Part shown: piece after piece, positions 61,201 through 64,000 of the stretch | How the letters are laid out: every line of letters starts with the position of its first letter | How positions within the stretch are numbered: the first letter of the stretch is position 1 | Origin: Breviolum minutum Mf 1.05b.01 | Taxonomy: Eukaryota > Sar > Dinophyceae > Suessiales > Symbiodiniaceae | DNA length: 64,000 nucleotides | Reading direction: 5' to 3' | NCBI GenBank assembly: GCA_000507305.1 | Contig: DF239096.1 | Coordinates: forward strand, 233,354-297,353 | Notes under the pieces: generated by a model | The model's input: only the letters and a program-made list of their open reading frames with translations | What the model was told of the DNA's origin: nothing | Database searches by the model: none | Position numbers and translations under genes: made by a program

Positions 61201-62308
61201 AAAAATGGTGATTTACCATGGTAAAATCCGTTAAAAAATTCACCAGAAATCCGGCGATCACCACCGGTTGGATGTATAAAACCTTATGAATACTGGGATA
61301 TCATACTGACCATCAAGCGGTTTCTTCAGGATTTCTGAAGCATCAGCAGTAATTATTCAAGTGGATTTTTTTCCGGGGTCGACCGTGTGGGGGTTGGGGG
61401 TCGTTGTTGTCAATCCGAATGGATTTCTCATCCTTTTTGGAGGAGGACTCGTTTCAGTGAACAGGATCACCCCCCATTTATAAGCCATGGAGTTCGGCCA
61501 TTTGGAAGGGTCCCACAACCCGATCCTTAGGGGAGAACAACAAACCATGGAACAAGTCCTGGGTTGATCCTCCAAGTTCTGTCCCATACCATTCATGTAT
61601 GGTAAATTACTAGGTAAGTATGCTAGTCCCATGGAGTACCTGCGGGTTATATGGGCGTTGTAATAAACTATAATATAGAAAGGATCCCTATTAAACAACC
61701 AGTATTTCATGGTTCATGTCACATGGTGTGTTTTTTTTCCGTGGCTCAAATCTTTTCCATTCTTGTTGCCACAAATAAGGCTAACCCCCATTTATGTTCG
61801 GCCATTTGTAAGGGGTTATAAATGTACCATCATCATTGAAATAGGCTTGGTTTTTCTAGGGTTTTCCCACATCTTGGTCCCACAGGAGGATATCAACAAA
61901 ATAGTGCCTATTATCGGTAGAATTGGTAGGTACAACATACCATTCCCATGGAGTACCTTCCTACGGATTTCCCATCCCCATTTACGAGCAACTGTTTTTT
62001 TGGGGGGCCTTTTATCTACATTTGGTTGATTTTTATGGTAAATTAGTAACGTAAAACACACCAGTCTTATGGATGCTTCCTACGGGTTATACGGGGGTTT
62101 TAATAAACTATTGGAAAGGATCCCTATTGGTAAGGGAATCCTACCCCAAAATGGCCTGATCATTCCGGTTAAGGATTTATCGTAAATTCCCAGATGCCCA
62201 AAATAAACGTAAATTAGAAGGTAAAACATACTTGAATCCTATGGATGGGAGATTTCCCATTCATTTCCACAGGAGGTGGTACCATGTCACCAGTTGTTTA
62301 AGGTAAAT

Positions 62309-62339
<31 letters not shown>

Positions 62340-62674
62340 TATATTTACATTAAAAACATACCATCCCCATTTTTCAACATACATACCATCTGTACCCATG
62401 GATGCATGGATGGGATACCTTACCGACCTTCCCATCGAATTTGCCACTGCCAGGAGGTGGTACTTTCCTGTCACCAGTTATTGAGGCCGGTAAATATACC
62501 ATCCCCAAGGAAAACTCCCCATGGACTCATGGAGTACCGGTACTCCTTCCTACGGATTTCCCTTCCTTACTTCCGATACCCATCGATTTCCTCCAGGAGG
62601 TGGTGCCCTTCCGATCTTCAAAGCTCACCTTTTTGTTGCGCGATTCGTTGGCCGGCAACTCCAAGAGCCGGATG
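43172..62674 (+). CDS. Kinesin-3-like motor protein, 13 exons, both ends incomplete
   Basis: A kinesin is a microtubule motor ATPase. Thirteen exons join in exact phase: 43172-43254, 44866-44953, 46529-46574, 48507-48589, 49028-49090, 50639-50711, 51959-51994, 52619-52681, 56933-57005, 58508-58558, 59143-59180, 60247-60273 and 62597-62674. The motor motifs occur in the right order: SFTYDYCF, the P-loop [26 protein letters not shown], switch [12 protein letters not shown], switch [23 protein letters not shown] and [20 protein letters not shown]. The FTYDY...TQEKVY start is typical of kinesin-3. Donors are GC in seven introns, GA in two and GT in three; every acceptor is AG followed by G. Introns reach 4.3 kb and hold most of the short TIR elements. 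The start of the motor and all of the tail lie outside what I can assign. Confidence 0.9.
43482..43594 (+). repeat. Family A short TIR element, copy 1
   Basis: GGATCATCCCAG and, at the other end, GAGATGATCTTGCAAGT are diverged forms of the family A ends. The inner block GGCCATTTGGAAGG plus GGGGACGAAAA is shared. Confidence 0.6.
43839..43988. repeat. Family C short TIR element, 16-bp perfect ends
   Basis: TACCCTCCCTGAAAAC at the left end and GTTTTCAGGGAGGGTA at the right end are exact inverted matches, 150 bases apart. Confidence 0.8.
44260..44418 (-). repeat. Family A short TIR element, copy 2 (reverse)
   Basis: It begins ACTTGGAGGATC. The inner block reads TTCCAAATGGCCATGAGGCC, the reverse complement of the other copies, and it ends near CATCCTCCAAAGAAGT. 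Confidence 0.65.
44866..44953 (+). CDS. Kinesin exon 2 with P-loop
   Basis: It encodes [20 protein letters not shown] then TGAGKSHT, the ATP-binding P-loop. It ends ACTAT before a GA donor; reading through instead hits a stop within a few codons. Confidence 0.9.
45311..45434. repeat. Family C element
   Basis: It runs from CTACCCCCCC...GAAATCTAACAT to ATTAGTTTTCGGGAGTGTA. Confidence 0.65.
45889..46020. repeat. Family E element
   Basis: ACAAGATGGGCCC at the left and GGGCCCATCTTGT at the right are inverted. The inside has GTTGTAACCCCTATAG and CCATTTATAGGGG. Confidence 0.7.
46529..46574 (+). CDS. Kinesin exon 3
   Basis: It encodes [15 protein letters not shown]. It is flanked by CCGAG and a GC donor (GTGGAG|GC). 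Confidence 0.85.
46593..46792 (+). repeat. Family A element, copy 3, with a nested insertion
   Basis: Ends are CCTTGGGTTGGATTATCCCA and GGATGATCCTCCAAGT. The middle is interrupted at about 46,650-46,735 by a family C-like block (CCCCCGAAAACAAACC, GTTTGGAAGATG). It starts 18 bases after the donor of kinesin exon 3. Confidence 0.65.
47334..47486 (+). repeat. Family A element, copy 4
   Basis: The ends are ACTTGGGTTGGATCATCCCA and GTGATGATCCTCCAAGT, with inner TTTATAAGCCATG and GGCCATTTGTAAAGGG. Confidence 0.8.
47817..47930. repeat. Family D short TIR element, copy 1
   Basis: The ends are TACTGTTGATGGAAGACTTC and AGGATTTCTTCCATCAACA; the interior is unrelated to copy 3. Confidence 0.75.
48332..48435. 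repeat. Family D element, copy 2, with a 30-bp perfect TIR
   Basis: TACTGTTGATGGACAAAATC plus CTGCACCACC at the left is perfectly inverted at the right end, 104 bases in all. This suggests recent activity. It ends 71 bases before kinesin exon 4. Confidence 0.9.
48507..48589 (+). CDS. Kinesin exon 4
   Basis: It encodes [20 protein letters not shown] and FVEIYNE. It ends GAACA before a GA donor. Confidence 0.9.
49028..49090 (+). CDS. Kinesin exon 5
   Basis: It encodes [20 protein letters not shown], with a GT donor (ACCG|GTGGC). Confidence 0.85.
49835..49944. repeat. Family C element (intact)
   Basis: The ends are TACCCTCCCTGAAACT and AGTTTCAGGAGGGTA, 110 bases, with an inner inverted pair GGCCCCTGAAAA / TTTTCAGGGGC. 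Confidence 0.8.
50268..50378 (+). repeat. Family B short TIR element, copy 1
   Basis: The ends are CCAGGTGATTCAATTCGTGA and GGTCACAAAGAATCACCTGG (inverted), 111 bases. Both sides are flanked by TATATA repeats, which suggests insertion into an AT microsatellite. Confidence 0.8.
50639..50711 (+). CDS. Kinesin exon 6
   Basis: It encodes [20 protein letters not shown] then SVLE, with a GC donor. Confidence 0.85.
51959..51994 (+). CDS. Kinesin exon 7 (36-base microexon)
   Basis: It encodes [12 protein letters not shown] between GTCCAG and a GC donor. It is in phase on both sides. Confidence 0.8.
52142..52340 (+). repeat. Family A element, copy 5
   Basis: The ends are ACTTGGAGGATCATCCCT and CTGGGATGATCCTTCAAG, 199 bases. 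Confidence 0.75.
52619..52681 (+). CDS. Kinesin exon 8 with switch I
   Basis: It encodes [20 protein letters not shown] then K, containing SSRSH. The donor is GT. Confidence 0.9.
52774..52834 (+). repeat. Interstitial telomere-type repeats (TTTAGGG)n
   Basis: Seven to eight units of TTTAGGG and close variants (GTTTGGAGG, TTTGGGG) lie in the intron after kinesin exon 8. Isolated units recur at 53,041, 55,131 and 55,322. Confidence 0.85.
53173..53330. repeat. Pyrimidine minisatellite (CTCCTTCTCTG)n
   Basis: About fourteen 11-12-base units, CTCCTTCTCTG and CTTGTCCTTCT. They create long Lys/Arg/Glu frames on the opposite strand, which are shadows. Confidence 0.9.
54810..55071. repeat. Tandem repeat AAAAGGCCAAAATGAAAGG
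   Basis: Units of about 27-30 bases, AAAAGGCCAAAATGAAAGGA plus AATGAAG, with variants, about nine copies. Confidence 0.9.
55637..55727. repeat. Family E element, copy 2
   Basis: CAAGATGGGGTTATAACC at the left and GGGGCCCATCTAGTA at the right. Related fragments lie at about 57,050-57,135, 59,935-60,005 and 63,310-63,390. Confidence 0.65.
55903..56040. repeat. Family D element, copy 3
   Basis: TACTGTTGATGGCGAAGAAA at the left and TTTCCTTCCATCAACAGTA at the right, 138 bases. Confidence 0.8.
56429..56533 (-). repeat. Family B element, copy 2 (reverse)
   Basis: CCTGGCAATTCTTTGTGACC at one end and CAATTTGAATCATCTGGTTG at the other, with GGTTGTTGGTGACCTCCAAC inside. Confidence 0.7.
56933..57005 (+). 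CDS. Kinesin exon 9 with switch II
   Basis: It encodes [20 protein letters not shown] then VDLA, with one leftover base and a GC donor. Confidence 0.9.
57176..57284 (+). repeat. Family A element, copy 6, truncated
   Basis: It begins ACTTGGGTTGGATCATCCCA and breaks off where a family B element begins at 57,285. Confidence 0.7.
57285..57343 (+). repeat. Family B element, copy 3 (internally deleted)
   Basis: ACCTGGTGATTCAAGCGATG and AAAATCACCTGGT, 59 bases, directly abutting a truncated family A element. Confidence 0.65.
58508..58558 (+). CDS. Kinesin exon 10
   Basis: It completes GSER and encodes [13 protein letters not shown]. The donor is GC (AAGAAG|GC). A family A element begins 30 bases after the donor. 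Confidence 0.85.
58588..58744 (+). repeat. Family A element, copy 7 (intact)
   Basis: The ends are ACTTGGAAGATCATCCCAG and CTGGGATGATCCTCCAAGT, 157 bases, with inner CCATTAACCACTG-type and GGTCCCACAACCC blocks. Confidence 0.85.
59143..59180 (+). CDS. Kinesin exon 11 (38-base microexon)
   Basis: It encodes [12 protein letters not shown], with a GC donor. Confidence 0.85.
59328..59484 (+). repeat. Family A element, copy 8 (intact)
   Basis: The ends are ACTTGGAGGATCATCCAA and CTGGGATGATCCTCCAAGT, 157 bases. It is highly similar to the copy at 58,588. Confidence 0.85.
60247..60273 (+). CDS. Kinesin exon 12 (27-base microexon)
   Basis: It encodes VIKELGEQQ after GCCAAG. A GT donor follows; the exon could instead extend to the GT after ATATCAG at 60,290. 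Confidence 0.65.
60326..60404 (+). repeat. Family B element, copy 4 (left half)
   Basis: CCAGGGTGATTCAATTTGTG followed by TTGGAGGTCACCAACAACCT; the right end is not seen. Confidence 0.6.
61073..61183. repeat. Family C element
   Basis: TACACCCCCGAAAACTGACG at the left and GTTAGATTTCAGGGGGGTAT at the right, 111 bases. Confidence 0.7.
61438..61577 (+). repeat. Family A element, copy 9 (left end diverged)
   Basis: It shares AGGATCACCCCCCATTTATA, GGTCCCACAACCCGATCCTT and GTTGATCCTCCAAGT with the other copies. Confidence 0.75.
62309..62345. repeat. (TA)n microsatellite
   Basis: Nearly pure TATATA, in the last kinesin intron before exon 13. A TC run at 63,006-63,024 lies after it. Confidence 0.9.
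62597..62674 (+). CDS. Kinesin exon 13
   Basis: It encodes [20 protein letters not shown] then NSKSRM, the last strongly conserved part of the motor. A GT donor is likely. The following exon is not found in the window. Confidence 0.85.
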
Positions 62675-63490
62675 GTGCCTCAGACTCCGTCTCGAATCCG
62701 TCGGGTCGGTGGAGGGGTTGAGTCGGGAAAACCGTTTTTTTTTTTCTTCGGTTTCCGTGGTGTTTTTTTTTTTTCGGGGAAATGCCGTCGTTTTTTGGTG
62801 TTTCTTGTTTGGGTGTTTGTAACGTTTTTTTTTTCCATGTTTTCGGGGGTTGGCCTGGGAAAAAAAAACAGTTTTTGTCAACTTTTCGGGCAGTTTTTAG
62901 GAGTTTTTCCTGTTGGGGAGGTAAAATTGATGAATAGATGATTTGTTGATGTATGAATAGAGTTGGGGGAATGAGAAAATTGTGTTTTTCTGTTGATGTC
63001 TCACTATCTCTCTCTCTCTCTCTATATAATAGTTCGGGATTGAGATAATTCAGATAGTTTTATAAAGGTTTTTGTTAAAGAAACGTGCCCTTTTTGTTTC
63101 AAATTCTATTGTCACTTTCAGGTTGTATGTGTTGGTAGTTTGTAATGAAAAGTGTAGTAACTTCTATGAGGCTTCCTTTTGCCCATGAACTCATTACCCC
63201 CTTTAAGCCACTCATGATTTCATGCTTCATATCAGAAGTTGGTGGGTTTTATGAACTGGAAATGTCTTCGTGAACTTGGAAGGCGCAACAAAAATATCCT
63301 GAACTACAAATGGCCTTATAATTGGGTAACCCCAGTTATAGGAGTTGTAACCCAAGTTATAACTGGATCCGGGGGCCCACCTTGTAGAGTCACCTTTTTT
63401 TGGTTGAAATCCATTGGGGACCCAAGGTCGCGGCGGTGTCACCAGCTGCATGCAATGTGGATGAAACAATTAGCTGCTTGGCCAGCAGGC
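62675..63490. other. Intron or flank after kinesin exon 13
   Basis: T-rich runs and a family E fragment (63,310-63,390). No exon is recognised. Confidence 0.5.
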
Positions 63491-64000
63491 TGGAAACCTA
63501 CACCCTTCATAATACATCAATGGGGCCCATCTTGAACTCATAGCGCCCTGTTGGTTGGCAACATACAACTTTCATAAGACATCAATGGGGCCCATCCTGA
63601 ACCCTTAGCCCCCTGTAGGTTGGCAACCTACAGCCGTCATAAGACATTAATGGGGCCATAGGTTGGCAACCTACAGCCTTCATAAGACATCCATGGGGCC
63701 CATCTTGAACCGGTAGCCCCCTGTAGGTTGGCAACCTACAGCCGTCATAAGACATTAATGGGGCCGTAGGTTGGCAACCTACAGCCTTCATACTACATCA
63801 ATAGGGCCCATCTTGAACCGGTAGCCCCTGTAGTTTGGCAACCTACAGCCTTCATAAGACATTAATGGGGCCGTAGGTTGGCAACCTACAGCATTCATAA
63901 TACATCAATGGGGCCCATCTTGAACCCTGCAACCCCTGTAGCTTGGCAACCTACAGCCGTCATAAGACATTAATGGGGCCGTAGGTTGGCAACCTACAGC
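63490..64000. repeat. 108-bp satellite with short palindromes, runs off the window
   Basis: The phrase CAGCCGTCATAAGACATTAA or a close variant starts at 63,631, 63,739, 63,846 and 63,954, giving periods of 107-108. Each unit contains GGGGCCCATCTTGAAC once and the palindrome GTAGGTTGGCAACCTAC up to twice. About 4.6 units are visible. Confidence 0.9.

Noticed and set aside
63490..64000. Regular direct repeats resembling a CRISPR array
   Set aside because: The genome is eukaryotic, the whole 108-bp unit is repeated with no unique spacers, and there are no cas genes.

Overview
The window looks like nuclear DNA of a dinoflagellate, most likely a Symbiodiniaceae/Suessiales species. The evidence is as follows. 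Every gene I can recognise lies on the + strand. Exons reconstructed in phase use GT, GC and GA donors, and the acceptors are nearly all AG followed by G. The telomere-type repeat is TTTAGGG. There is a sequence close to the dinoflagellate spliced leader. The window is eukaryotic, gene-sparse and repeat-rich, and most genes are split into short exons, so gene limits are approximate unless stated.

Left block (1-11.6 kb): the 3' part of a DHHC-type palmitoyltransferase gene with a palindromic insertion in its coding sequence and tandem duplication of its 3' flank; a poorly resolved WW-domain gene; and an EML-like WD-repeat gene whose recognisable part stops about 60 bp before a sharp sequence boundary.

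Middle block (11,578-40,583; 29,006 bp): a region bounded by a perfect 41-bp inverted repeat. Inside it the sequence is unlike either flank. It carries a strand-biased short motif, CTGNCG, roughly ten times as often as the neighbours. It holds a series of spliced genes of unknown family, two genes with Cys-rich zinc-binding-like clusters, a Lys-rich protein, and a near-complete C5 cytosine methyltransferase (motif I SGSGAAE, PCQ, HENV, RRRS and a motif-X-like end). It also holds a 1.2-kb foldback structure and a 375-bp tandem array. I find no recognisable transposase, integrase, reverse transcriptase or polymerase. My reading is a giant TIR-bounded mobile element, or captured segment, of an undescribed kind carrying a DNA methyltransferase. 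This is the main discovery candidate.

Right block (40.6-64 kb): one kinesin-3-like motor gene whose 13 exons (43,172-62,674) can be joined by hand in perfect phase. Its large introns are full of short TIR elements of at least five families (A-E), one of them with a 30-bp perfect TIR. One intron also holds a 2.6-kb island flanked by TTTAGGG-type repeats. The window ends in a 108-bp satellite in which each unit carries a short perfect palindrome.
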